Assembly (NCBI RefSeq): GCF_900108185.1
Contig: NZ_FNVA01000001.1
Coordinates: 1,116,001 to 1,180,000, forward strand
From: Bryocella elongata
GTDB lineage: Bacteria; Acidobacteriota; Terriglobia; Terriglobales; Acidobacteriaceae
DNA: 64,000 nt
Direction of reading: 5' to 3'
Both the position numbers and the translations under genes were made by a program. The notes beneath the pieces are model-generated. The model was not told the origin of the DNA, ran no database searches, and worked only from the letters and a program-made list of their open reading frames with translations. Positions 17,688-25,714 of the stretch are shown piece by piece; the first letter of the stretch is position 1, and each line of letters opens with the position of its first letter.

Positions 17688-18839
17688 CTACCGAATCACG
17701 GCCGCTGCGGTCCACAGCAGCGGAGCCTGGCCGTGGAAGTCGCCGGTCTTGCGCTTGCGCAGCAGGTAGTAGTCGAGGTCGTTGAACTTGTTGGTGCCTT
17801 CGCAGGTGTTGGTTACGTCGAGGTTCTGGTCAACGTAACCGACCATGCCGATCCAGGCGCGACGGGCGGCCGCGGCGTATTGCGCGTGATCCAGCAGGCC
17901 GGTGCGAACGCCCGTCACCATCGCATACGAGAACATGCCTGTGCAGGAGCTCTCGGGCCATGACTCTTCGTGATCGATGAGCTGACGCCACATGCCATCC
18001 TTGCCCTGGTAGCGCAGCAGCGAGGCGAGCATGGTGCGATAGCCCTTCTCAATCCGCGAGTATTCAGAATGAGACTTCGGAAGCTCGCGCATCATCTCCG
18101 CCATGCCCGCAGCGAACCAGCCGTTGCCGCGTCCCCAGAAGAAGTGCACGTCGGGCGAGTGGAAGAAGAGGCCGTTCGGCTGCTGGAGCTTGTCGAGATA
18201 GGCCGACATCTCCACTGCGGCGCGGTCGAGATACTTCTTCTCTCCGGTCGCGCGATACGCCTGCAGCTGGACGATGGTGATCATCCACATGTCGTCGATC
18301 CAGAAGCGCGTCTCGTCGGTGAGACCCTTCGCGTCGGGCTTGGCCCACTGTGCGTCGGCGTACTTCAGGCCAAGCTCGAGATAGCGCTTGTCCTTCGTTT
18401 GCATGTAGAGCTCAAGCGGCAGCGAACCGAACATGGAGAGATCAACGTGCTTACCAGCCTCCGGCAACCAGCTCGCTTCTGTCGAGAAGAGCGGCTCGAA
18501 GCGTTCGACCAGCGTCTTCAACAGGTCCTCATCCTGGGTGAGCTTTGCTACCTCCAGCGCTCCCCACCAGGTGCAGACCTCCGGATAGATGATGGTGGGC
18601 TTGTTCTGGAACTTCATGTGGGGAGTTGCGAGGAAATGCCGGGCCACGGCAGGACCCAGGACCTTCGGGTCATAGCCCTGAGGCCAGTCGTCGAAGCTGG
18701 TACCTCCGATGTGACCGGTAGGCTTCGCCTCCTGCGCGGCAGCAGGCGCATCGAGCGAGGAAAACATGGGAGCAGCCGCAAGTGCGGCGGGAAGGGACAT
18801 CAGGCTCTGGCCGAAGCGGCGGCGCGTGAGCTGGGACAT
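17688..18839 (-). CDS. GH105/GH88 unsaturated rhamnogalacturonyl hydrolase, Tat-exported
   Basis: Hydrolase of the (alpha/alpha)6-barrel family that removes unsaturated galacturonyl residues from rhamnogalacturonan fragments and so frees rhamnose. ATG 18839, with AGGAGA in front, starts a Tat signal (TRRRFGQSLMSLPAALAAA). Family features include YPEVCTWWGALEVAK, FWIDDMWMITIVQ (the Asp in the WIDD region is catalytic in the family) and FFWGRGNGWFAAGMAEMM. At 383 residues it is typical. The frame stays open to 18926 but the upstream part is not needed. It is the last gene of the minus-strand rhamnose series after rhaB. Confidence 0.85.
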   Translation of the reverse strand: MSQLTRRRFGQSLMSLPAALAAAPMFSSLDAPAAAQEAKPTGHIGGTSFDDWPQGYDPKVLGPAVARHFLATPHMKFQNKPTIIYPEVCTWWGALEVAKLTQDEDLLKTLVERFEPLFSTEASWLPEAGKHVDLSMFGSLPLELYMQTKDKRYLELGLKYADAQWAKPDAKGLTDETRFWIDDMWMITIVQLQAYRATGEKKYLDRAAVEMSAYLDKLQQPNGLFFHSPDVHFFWGRGNGWFAAGMAEMMRELPKSHSEYSRIEKGYRTMLASLLRYQGKDGMWRQLIDHEESWPESSCTGMFSYAMVTGVRTGLLDHAQYAAAARRAWIGMVGYVDQNLDVTNTCEGTNKFNDLDYYLLRKRKTGDFHGQAPLLWTAAAVIR

Positions 18840-18941
18840 GGTGACGTTCTCCTGTCGATTCGATCTCGTTCGTAGTGCAAACAATAAGCGCGGAAAGCGC
18901 GTGAGCATCCTAAACGATGGAACCAACTGATGGCTTGCTGG

Positions 18942-20390
18942 CTAGCTGATGGCTCCCATATCGCGTAGCGTTGCGGCCCATCGCGCCGAGGGCCGCGTCT
19001 CAGTTGCGGCCTTTGGCTCAAGCGTCGAGAGCTGCACGGCGAAGTTCCCCAGCGTGGAGCACTCGGTGCCGGCGCGAATCACCTCGAGGCCGGTGGCTTC
19101 GGCCGTCAGGCGATTCAGCAACTGGTTCTGGCTGCCTCCACCCATGATGTAGAGCTTCCGGAAGGTCTTGCCTGTAATCTCCTGCACCGAGCGAAGCACC
19201 ACGCCGTAGCGAGCCGCGAGCGATTGGAAGAGGAAGGCGGCCATCGCAGGCGCATCGTCGGGATGCGTGCTGAGTTCCGGCAGATTGCGGCGATGCAGCT
19301 GCGCGTTGATGCGCTGCGGCATACGGCCACTCAACAGCAGATCGGGGTCATCGACATCGAGCACATAAGCCGGCACGGAAGCCTGGGCAGCAGCTTCAAC
19401 GAGTGCCCCGATCTCGATGGTTGCCCCCTCGGCAGCCCAGGTCTCCATGCACTGGCGCAGGAGCCACATGCCATTGACGTTCTTGTGGAAGCAGATGGTG
19501 TTGTCGGCGCCGATGAGGTTGGTGAAGTTCTCTTCGCGGGCGCGTGCGGCGTTGTTCGGCTCGAGCAGGAGCGCGCCTACCAGCGACCACGTTCCCGAGC
19601 TGATGTAGGCCCAGTCGTCCGCAGCGTCGGGGATGGCTGCGATGGCGGAGGCCGTGTCGTGCGTGCAGGGCGCGATGAGGCGGGTGTTGGCGAAGGCGGG
19701 CAGTTCGGCAAGGGGCCCGGTGAGCTGGCCAACGTCCGTTCCCGGGTCGACGAGCTCGGGCATCGCGCTTGCAGGCACGTCGAGCTCGCGCACGATCTCT
19801 TCGGACCATTCTCCGTGAGACGTTGGTGTCGGCATGGAGAGCATCTGGGTGTGGCTGGCGAGGGTGCGTTCGGAGACGGGTCGGCCGCCCAGCGCGTAGA
19901 GGATGTACTCGGGAAGGTTGAGCCATGGCAGCGCGCGCAGCTCGGCGGAGTCAGCGAACAGCTGGTAGGCCGTATTGATGCGCAGGATGCCGATGCCGGT
20001 GATCTCGCGCATGCGCTCCGGGCTGAGGCGGGCGTTGAGGGTGTGCTCGGCCACGACGGTGCGCTCATCGCGATAGCAGAAGGGCTCGGCGACTGGCTTG
20101 CCATCCGCACCGAGGCGAACGTAGTCGACGCCCCAGCCATCGATCGCGATGGAGCGAATGCCTTCGGTGGCGATCTGCGCGGCCTTGCGCAGGCCGAGAT
20201 CAAGACCGACCATGATCCGTTCGAGATTCCAGTGGAGACCATCGGCGGTTTCGGAGGCGCCGTTCGGGAAGCGATGCACGAGCTCGATCCGCGGGCCTAG
20301 GCCGGTCCATCGCATGAGCGAGACACGGCAGCTCTCCGCGCCGAGGTCGATGGCGACGAGGGCGCGGAGATCGGTGGTGGGGTTCAGCAT
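18942..20390 (-). CDS. rhaB: Rhamnulokinase
   Basis: FGGY-family sugar kinase that phosphorylates L-rhamnulose to rhamnulose 1-phosphate in the cytoplasm. At 482 residues it has the N-terminal ATPase fold (LVAIDLGAESCRVSLMRW), the substrate Asp in IDGWGVDYVRLG, CTHDTASAIAAIP, SSGTWSLVG, and the C-terminal phosphate/adenosine loop MGGGSQNQLLNRLTA. It lies between the aldolase/dehydrogenase fusion and the GH105 gene on the same strand. Isomerase, kinase and aldolase together make a complete pathway. Confidence 0.92.
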   Translation of the reverse strand: MLNPTTDLRALVAIDLGAESCRVSLMRWTGLGPRIELVHRFPNGASETADGLHWNLERIMVGLDLGLRKAAQIATEGIRSIAIDGWGVDYVRLGADGKPVAEPFCYRDERTVVAEHTLNARLSPERMREITGIGILRINTAYQLFADSAELRALPWLNLPEYILYALGGRPVSERTLASHTQMLSMPTPTSHGEWSEEIVRELDVPASAMPELVDPGTDVGQLTGPLAELPAFANTRLIAPCTHDTASAIAAIPDAADDWAYISSGTWSLVGALLLEPNNAARAREENFTNLIGADNTICFHKNVNGMWLLRQCMETWAAEGATIEIGALVEAAAQASVPAYVLDVDDPDLLLSGRMPQRINAQLHRRNLPELSTHPDDAPAMAAFLFQSLAARYGVVLRSVQEITGKTFRKLYIMGGGSQNQLLNRLTAEATGLEVIRAGTECSTLGNFAVQLSTLEPKAATETRPSARWAATLRDMGAIS

Positions 20391-20416
20391 GAAAGCTCCG
20401 GGAAAGAGAGAAGCAG

Positions 20417-20431
20417 ATTCCCTGCGGGAAT
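20417..20431. repeat. Small palindromic element, REP-like
   Basis: ATTCCC TGC GGGAAT inside the rhaDE-rhaB gap, within the context CAGATTCCCTGCGGGAATGACA. It looks like a mobile short palindrome of the kind scattered between bacterial genes. Only one copy was noticed in this window. Confidence 0.3.
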
Positions 20432-20480
20432 GACAACAAGAAAAGCGGCAAGCAAGACGCTACGGGCCACTTCAACGAAC

Positions 20481-20506
20481 GAGGTACGGGCCGAAGCCCG
20501 TACCTC
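20481..20506 (-). terminator. Hairpin between rhaDE and rhaB
   Basis: Perfect eleven-base stem GAGGTACGGGC / GCCCGTACCTC with a CGAA tetraloop, about 30 bp after the rhaDE stop. The U-tract is poor, so it may only attenuate or process the transcript into the downstream kinase gene. Confidence 0.6.
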
Positions 20507-20535
20507 ATCTTGTGTATCGACGTGCTGAACGCGGT

Positions 20536-22740
20536 CTAGCGCAGGAACGCTTCGACCAGGCCGCCGTCCACCGGGATCAGGTGGCCGGTCGTCACCGGAG
20601 CCTTGGGGCCGCCGATGAAGAGGATCGCTTCGGCGCAGTCCTTCGGGTCGATGGGCACATGCGTGAGCGTGCGGCGGGCGTAGAACGTGGCGAGCTTGTT
20701 GCGAAGCTCGTCATCGCTCTCCGCTTCCTCGAAGGGAATCTCGTACTTCGAGAGCGAAGCCTTCACGCGGTCGCGCGGGAACATCGTCGAGCCCTTGACG
20801 ACAGTCGCCGGCATGATGCCGTTGACGCGCAACAGGGGCGAGTAGGTGACCGCGAGTTCGCGCACCAGGTGGCTCAGCGCGGCCTTCGAGACGTCGTAGG
20901 CCTCGGAGCCCTTCTTGGCGACGACTGCGTTGGCCGAGCTGGTCAGCACCACGCTCGAAGGCAGCGCCTGCGGCTTGAATACCTTGATGGCTTCATCCGT
21001 GAGCAGGTAGTTGGCCGTGACGTTGATCTCCAGCGTCAGCGCCCACTGGGCATCGGTGATGATGCCATCGGGCGAGGACGGGAAGATGGCGGCGGTGTTG
21101 ATGAGGAGATCGACACCACCGAAGGCTGCGACAGCAGCATCCAGAGCGGACTTAATCATGTCGCGCTTGCGGATGTCGATGGCCGTAGCGACGGCGCATT
21201 CCTTGCCGCCGATGACCTTGGCCTCGTCGGCGACCTTCTGCGCAGCTTCCTGCGAGAGGTCGGCGACGACGATGTGCGCTCCGCGCTCGGCAGCGAGCAG
21301 GACGACTTCCCTGCCGATGCCGCTGGCTCCGCCGACGACGAGCACCACGCGGCGCGAGAGCTCCTTCTCGGGCGGCTGGCGGCGGATCTTGGCTTCCTCG
21401 AGCGCCCAGTACTCGATGCGGAAGGCCTCGGAGGGAGGCAGCGCAACGTAGTTCTGGTGAACTGCGAACGCCGAGGTCGGAGCTGCGGGACCAGCCTGAG
21501 GCAGGATTGCCGGGCAGTCATTGCCGTCGAGCGAGCCGGCGCCTTCCATCACGTGGATGGCGTTGGTGTAGAACTCACCGGTGATGCGGGACTCGGCCTT
21601 GTTCTTGCCGAAGCTGAACATGCCGACGCCGGGTACGAGGACCACGGTGGGGCTGGCATCGCGCATTGCCGGAGACTCGGGCAGGGCATGGGCCTTGTAG
21701 TACTCGGCGTACTCGGCGCGATAGGTCTCGAGGGCCTCGGCGAACTTGGCTTCGAGATCCTTGACCTCGGACGAGGGATCCCACTCGACGAAGAGCGGGC
21801 GGATCTTGGTGCGGATGAAGTGATCGGGGCAGCTCGTGCCGAGATGCGCGAGCTGCTTCGCAGAGTGCGAGTTCACAAATGCGAGCACATCGGCCGAGTC
21901 GGTGAAGGTGCCGATGGAGCGCAGCTTCTTCGACACGCCGCCGCGGATGATGGGCATCAGCTTGGTCGCGATCGCTGCGCGCTCGGCGTGGGTCGCGTAC
22001 TTCGCACCGCCGAAGCTGGGGCCCTTCTTCTCGGCGTGGCGCGCGAGGAACTGGCCGATCTGGTCGATGATGGTGATGGTGTTCAGGTAGGACTCACGCT
22101 GCGTGTCGCCCCAGGTGAACAGGCCATGGCCACCGAGCACGATGCCATCGCAGCCGGGGTTCGATTCCACGGCCTTCTTCAGCATCATGGCGAGCTCAAA
22201 GCCCGGGCGCTGCCAGGGCAGCCAGACGATCTTGTGGCCGAACTCCTTGTTGAACTCTTCCATCTTCAGCTTGCCGTTGGCCGAGGCCGCGAGCGCGATA
22301 CCCCAGTCGGGGTGGAGATGGTCGACGTGGGCCGCGGGAAGGAACGCGTGCAGCGGTGTGTCGATGGAGGCAGCTACGGGGTTGAGGCCGAAGGTGCAGA
22401 GCGGGTACATGCCCACGATCTCATCTTCGAACTCGACGCCGCGGTAGGTGTTTTCGAGGGCGAGCACCTTGTCCAGGTACAGCGTGGCAAAGCCGGCACG
22501 CTTGATGGAGCCGAGGTCGCCCCCCGAGCCCTTGACCCAGAGAACCTTCTTCGACTGGCCGTCGAGCGGGTCCACCTGGTCGAGCTTGGAGCTGGTGTTG
22601 CCGCCGCCAAAGTTGGTCAGGCGCAGGTCCGAGCCGAGGAGGTTGGAGCGGTAGCGCAGCAGCTCCGGCGCGTCGAGCTTGGATGCGACCGCATCGTCCC
22701 AGCGGTCTTCGAGGAATCGCAGTTTCGGTGTATCAGCCAT
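20536..22740 (-). CDS. rhaDE: Bifunctional rhamnulose-1-phosphate aldolase / short-chain alcohol dehydrogenase
   Basis: Fusion enzyme of 734 residues. The N-terminal class II aldolase domain (about 20-400) has the zinc-type His pair (DHLHPDWG) and LGGHGLFTWGD, and cleaves rhamnulose 1-phosphate to DHAP and L-lactaldehyde. The C-terminal SDR domain (about 455-734) has the Rossmann motif VVGGASGIGREV and the catalytic YDVSK, and probably interconverts lactaldehyde with lactate or 1,2-propanediol; known fusions of this kind are RhaEW/YuxG-like. A CCAATAGGG motif lies about 105 bp upstream of the start. A 784-residue plus-strand frame across it is a shadow. Confidence 0.93.
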   Translation of the reverse strand: MADTPKLRFLEDRWDDAVASKLDAPELLRYRSNLLGSDLRLTNFGGGNTSSKLDQVDPLDGQSKKVLWVKGSGGDLGSIKRAGFATLYLDKVLALENTYRGVEFEDEIVGMYPLCTFGLNPVAASIDTPLHAFLPAAHVDHLHPDWGIALAASANGKLKMEEFNKEFGHKIVWLPWQRPGFELAMMLKKAVESNPGCDGIVLGGHGLFTWGDTQRESYLNTITIIDQIGQFLARHAEKKGPSFGGAKYATHAERAAIATKLMPIIRGGVSKKLRSIGTFTDSADVLAFVNSHSAKQLAHLGTSCPDHFIRTKIRPLFVEWDPSSEVKDLEAKFAEALETYRAEYAEYYKAHALPESPAMRDASPTVVLVPGVGMFSFGKNKAESRITGEFYTNAIHVMEGAGSLDGNDCPAILPQAGPAAPTSAFAVHQNYVALPPSEAFRIEYWALEEAKIRRQPPEKELSRRVVLVVGGASGIGREVVLLAAERGAHIVVADLSQEAAQKVADEAKVIGGKECAVATAIDIRKRDMIKSALDAAVAAFGGVDLLINTAAIFPSSPDGIITDAQWALTLEINVTANYLLTDEAIKVFKPQALPSSVVLTSSANAVVAKKGSEAYDVSKAALSHLVRELAVTYSPLLRVNGIMPATVVKGSTMFPRDRVKASLSKYEIPFEEAESDDELRNKLATFYARRTLTHVPIDPKDCAEAILFIGGPKAPVTTGHLIPVDGGLVEAFLR

Positions 22741-22841
22741 GATGATCTGGTTCTGTCTCCGGTAGTCGGTTCAAAGTCGGCGCACGAAGCTCGCTGCTCC
22801 GCGTGCGTGATGGCACCGCGAACCAGCATAGTCCTCCTCAC

Positions 22842-22870
22842 ACCAATAGGGCAATCATTTCTATAGGGAC
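22842..22870. promoter_or_regulatory. Putative rha operator upstream of rhaDE
   Basis: ACCAATAGGGCAAT (22842-22855) is followed 18 bp on by CTATAGGGACAT (22861-22872). The first motif recurs upstream of the regulator and of rhaI/rhaT. It is inferred to bind the IclR/PBP regulator encoded just to the right. Confidence 0.45.
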
Positions 22871-24114
22871 ATTCTATCGTCCGCGAGTGGCCCTGGCCCG
22901 GAGGCCGACTTGCTTGTGGTCGACGCTTCATTTCGCGCTGCGGAACGCTTGCGGGAGGGCCTGGCGGCCGCCGGCTCTTCCGCATCCGCCGGGAAGCCGG
23001 TAAACAGGCCGGAGACCTCGGGCGAGCGGCGCAGAACATCTGCGGTAATGGCGCGATGCTGCACGTAGTTGTACGGCGGCACGGTTTCACCGCGAAGAAT
23101 AGCGAGCCCAAGTTCGATGAGTCGCGGGCCGTAGAGGTGCACTTCATGCGAGATGGAGGCCAGCGCGGGGCTTCCCGGCTGTTCGATCTCGCGCAGCATC
23201 TCGTCCACGCAGTCCGAGCCGACGATCGCCACACTCTTCTCGCGGCCAAGCTCCCGGGCGGCGGCGATGGCGCCCAGCGCGGAGGTATCGTTGGCCGCGG
23301 CGATGAGGATGTGTTTGTCCTTCGGATGCCGCTTCAGGAACTCGAGCACGATCTTGTAGCTGGTCTCGCGAAGGCCTCGACCATCAACGCGCACGAAGCT
23401 CTCGATGGGCACCTCAGGCAGTAGCGCCTTCACGCCCTCCATCGCTCCGGTGATGCGGCTCTGGACGAGCGGCCCAGCCTCGTTGAGATCCAGCCCCAAC
23501 ATCCAGTCAACGGTGCTCGTCCAATGGTTAATCGCGAACTCCGCCAGCACGCGCCCGGTCTCAAGGCCGGCACGATAGTTGTCGACACCGAAGTAGGTCG
23601 CGTGGGGATGCGGAATGTCTACCGCTATGAGCGGAATCTTGGCTTCGGCGATCTTGTCGGCGATGATCGGCGCGGCGCGCTGCTCCACCTGGAAGTCGAT
23701 GACCAGGTCCACGCGCTCGCTGATGAAGCGCTCGGCGTTGGCGATGGCGGTGTCTGCATCGTACTTGTTGTCCAGGACGATCAGGTCGATGCCCACCGCC
23801 GCTGCGGCCTCGCGGAGGCTCGCGGTGACAGCCTGCGAAAACGGCATCTCCGCGCTCTGGCCACCGAAGCCGAAGCGCAGCTTGCGGGGGCGAGCGACGT
23901 GCCGGTACTGGCGATCGCCGGTCTGGCTCACGTAGCCGCGATGCACCAGCGTCTTGAGGATGCGATAGACGGTCGTCTTCGAGATCTTCGTCCGCTTATG
24001 AATTGCCTCGAGCACCATCGGCTGGTTCTCGTTCTGGAGCAGCTCGAGGATGTCGAGAGCTTTGGTCAGGACGGGTATCAGGTACAGCCGTTTGGACTTG
24101 GACTTAGGGGCCAT
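22861..24114 (-). CDS. Transcription regulator: IclR-type HTH fused to a sugar-binding PBP-like domain
   Basis: A 417-residue cytoplasmic regulator in the middle of the rhamnose module. Residues about 11-72 form a winged helix of the IclR N-terminal type (LTKALDILELLQNENQPMVLEAIHKRTKISKTTVYRILKTLVHRGYV). Residues about 78-360 are a type-I periplasmic-binding-protein fold as in ribose-binding proteins and LacI sensors (ERVDLVIDFQVEQ; IPLIAVDIPHPHATYFGVDNYRAG; ILIAAANDTSALGAIAAARELG; VGSDCVDEMLREI). There is no signal peptide and no IclR effector domain. A basic, Ala/Ser-rich tail ends the protein. By context it senses rhamnose or rhamnulose. Its own upstream region also carries the CCAATAGGG motif, which suggests autoregulation. 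Confidence 0.85.
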   Translation of the reverse strand: MAPKSKSKRLYLIPVLTKALDILELLQNENQPMVLEAIHKRTKISKTTVYRILKTLVHRGYVSQTGDRQYRHVARPRKLRFGFGGQSAEMPFSQAVTASLREAAAAVGIDLIVLDNKYDADTAIANAERFISERVDLVIDFQVEQRAAPIIADKIAEAKIPLIAVDIPHPHATYFGVDNYRAGLETGRVLAEFAINHWTSTVDWMLGLDLNEAGPLVQSRITGAMEGVKALLPEVPIESFVRVDGRGLRETSYKIVLEFLKRHPKDKHILIAAANDTSALGAIAAARELGREKSVAIVGSDCVDEMLREIEQPGSPALASISHEVHLYGPRLIELGLAILRGETVPPYNYVQHRAITADVLRRSPEVSGLFTGFPADAEEPAAARPSRKRSAARNEASTTSKSASGPGPLADDRMSL

Positions 24115-24189
24115 TTCACCTCAGAGACGTTTCGGCACATGGCGAAAGACGCACGAAAGGTCGCACCCATTATCCACCTTGCGACAGTG

Positions 24190-24231
24190 CAAGTTCGCGA
24201 ATGGGAGCGCAAACATTTCCCTATTGGTATA
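24190..24231. promoter_or_regulatory. Putative rha operator upstream of the regulator gene
   Basis: On the minus strand ACCAATAGGGAAAT (24228-24215) matches the rhaDE site in 13 of 14 positions. An inverted AATGGGAGC (24200-24208 on the plus strand) lies beside it. It stands about 105 bp upstream of the regulator start, as at rhaDE. Confidence 0.45.
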
Positions 24232-24235
24232 AAAA

Positions 24236-24262
24236 GACCCCACACCGTGGGGGTGTGGGGTC
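24236..24262 (-). terminator. Intrinsic terminator of rhaI
   Basis: Eleven-base stem GACCCCACACC / GGTGTGGGGTC with a five-base loop; on the minus strand it runs into TTTTT. It lies 28 bp after the rhaI stop and separates rhaI from the regulator transcript. Confidence 0.9.
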
Positions 24263-24290
24263 CAATGAGGCTGCCGTTCCAATTTGCGGA

Positions 24291-25481
24291 TTACGCGTAG
24301 GAGCTCTGCCCCTTCGCGTTCTTCTCCTTGCGCTCGGCGGTGATCTTCTCCATGTAGCCACTCTCGCGAAGTGCTGCGAGCGGATCGGCAGAGAGGCCAC
24401 GGGCTACGCGCCACTCGCGGACGAGCGGACGGACATCCGTCCAGAAGGCGCCACGGAAGAGCTCTTCGGCTTCGACCAGCGAGCAGGAGTCCTGCAGCCC
24501 GGCGAGCTTTTCCTGGTCGATGAGCGCGGCCTTGGCGAAGAGCTCCTGCGCGGTGCACACGGTCTGCACCATCGCTTCCATCTTGCCTTTGAGGTTGTGG
24601 CTCTGGTCGATCATGAAGGCCGGGAAGCTCTTGCCGCCGCGGAGGGTCTTCTCCACCAGCAGCTCGCTGAAGATGCGGAAGACCTGGTAGGGGTCGATGG
24701 AGCCGATGGTGAGATCGTCGTCGGCGTACTTGCGGTCGTTGAAGTGGAAGCCGCCGAGCTGGTTGCAGGAGAGCAGCCAGGCCACGATCTGCTCGATGTT
24801 GGTGGACTGGTAGTGGTGGCCGGTGTCGACCAGCACGCGGGCCTGCGGGCCGGCGTCACGGGAGAGCTCCATGGCCATGCCCCAGTCAGCGATATCGGTG
24901 TGGTAGAAGGCGGGCTCGAAGGGCTTGTACTCGACGAGCATGATCTGGTCGGGGCCGAGCGCCTTGTGGGTCGCGCGCAGGACCTCCTTCATCCAGTCGA
25001 TGCGACGGCGGATGCTCTGGCTGCCGGGATAGTTGGAGCCGTCGGCGATCCAAAGGGAGACCTCGGCGGAGCGGAGTGCCTTGCCGATCTCGACTGAGTC
25101 GATCAGGTGGGCGAGCGCCTGCTCGCGGACCTTGGGATCCGGGTTGCAGATGGAGCCGAACTTGTACTCGGCATCCTGGAAGAGGTTCGGATTGATCGAA
25201 CCCGGGCGGATACCGGTCGCGGACTCGAGCTTCTGGATGTTCGCGACGTCAGAGACGCCGTTGGGGAGGTCCCACAGGACGTGCAGCGCGAGGGTCGGGG
25301 TCACACCGGTCAGGCGGTGAACCTCTGCGGCATCGGCGAACTTCTCCTCGATGGTGGAGGCGGCAGCGGCCTGCTGGAACTTGCCGAAGCGTGTTCCAGT
25401 GTTGGCGAAGCCCCACGAGGGGATCTCGATAAAGAACTCATTCAGTGCTGCAAATACTTTTTCGTCGGTAGCCGAAGACAT
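24291..25481 (-). CDS. rhaI: L-rhamnose isomerase (TIM-barrel sugar isomerase, RhaI type)
   Basis: Cytoplasmic metal-dependent isomerase that converts L-rhamnose to L-rhamnulose, 396 residues. The xylose-isomerase-like barrel shows the metal-binding carboxylates and histidines: the Glu in LVEYKPFEPAFYHTD, LVDTGHHYQSTNIEQ, GGFHFNDRKYADDDL. It belongs to the Pseudomonas stutzeri/Bacillus-type L-rhamnose isomerases rather than the E. coli RhaA type. It is transcribed alone on the minus strand, divergent from rhaT with a 233-bp shared promoter region, and ends at its own terminator. Confidence 0.9.
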   Translation of the reverse strand: MSSATDEKVFAALNEFFIEIPSWGFANTGTRFGKFQQAAAASTIEEKFADAAEVHRLTGVTPTLALHVLWDLPNGVSDVANIQKLESATGIRPGSINPNLFQDAEYKFGSICNPDPKVREQALAHLIDSVEIGKALRSAEVSLWIADGSNYPGSQSIRRRIDWMKEVLRATHKALGPDQIMLVEYKPFEPAFYHTDIADWGMAMELSRDAGPQARVLVDTGHHYQSTNIEQIVAWLLSCNQLGGFHFNDRKYADDDLTIGSIDPYQVFRIFSELLVEKTLRGGKSFPAFMIDQSHNLKGKMEAMVQTVCTAQELFAKAALIDQEKLAGLQDSCSLVEAEELFRGAFWTDVRPLVREWRVARGLSADPLAALRESGYMEKITAERKEKNAKGQSSYA

Positions 25482-25511
25482 GGTGCGATTCCCTCGAGAC
25501 TTGACAGCCCT

Positions 25512-25566
25512 CTATCGGGGCAGGCAGTTTTCCAATCGGAACTATAATACGTATTGAAACAAACCC
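25512..25566. promoter_or_regulatory. Shared regulatory region of rhaI and rhaT
   Basis: It contains CTATCGGGG (25512-25520), TCCAATCGGAACTAT (25531-25545, the third copy of the CCAAT(A/C)GG motif), a perfect palindrome AATACGTATT and ATTGAAACAAACCC (25553-25566), also seen at the Oar-like receptor promoter. The dense sites suit control of both divergent genes. Confidence 0.45.
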
Positions 25567-25714
25567 ACGAAAAGAACGTCCGCAACCGTCCATGACGGTC
25601 GTCTGTTCTGATCCTCCCAGCGTCTCACGACAAGGGCGGTTCGGATAGCATGGCGACGCAGCGGATCAGCGAAGTTCCGCGACGGCAGGAACCCTTTCAG
25701 ATCGAGGACCACGA

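Noticed and set aside
20512-22866. 784-residue plus-strand open frame over rhaDE
   Set aside because: Antisense of the aldolase/dehydrogenase fusion; Arg/Gly/Val/Glu-rich low-information sequence.
23524-24300. 258-residue plus-strand frame over the regulator gene
   Set aside because: Antisense to the IclR/PBP regulator, whose domains are clear.
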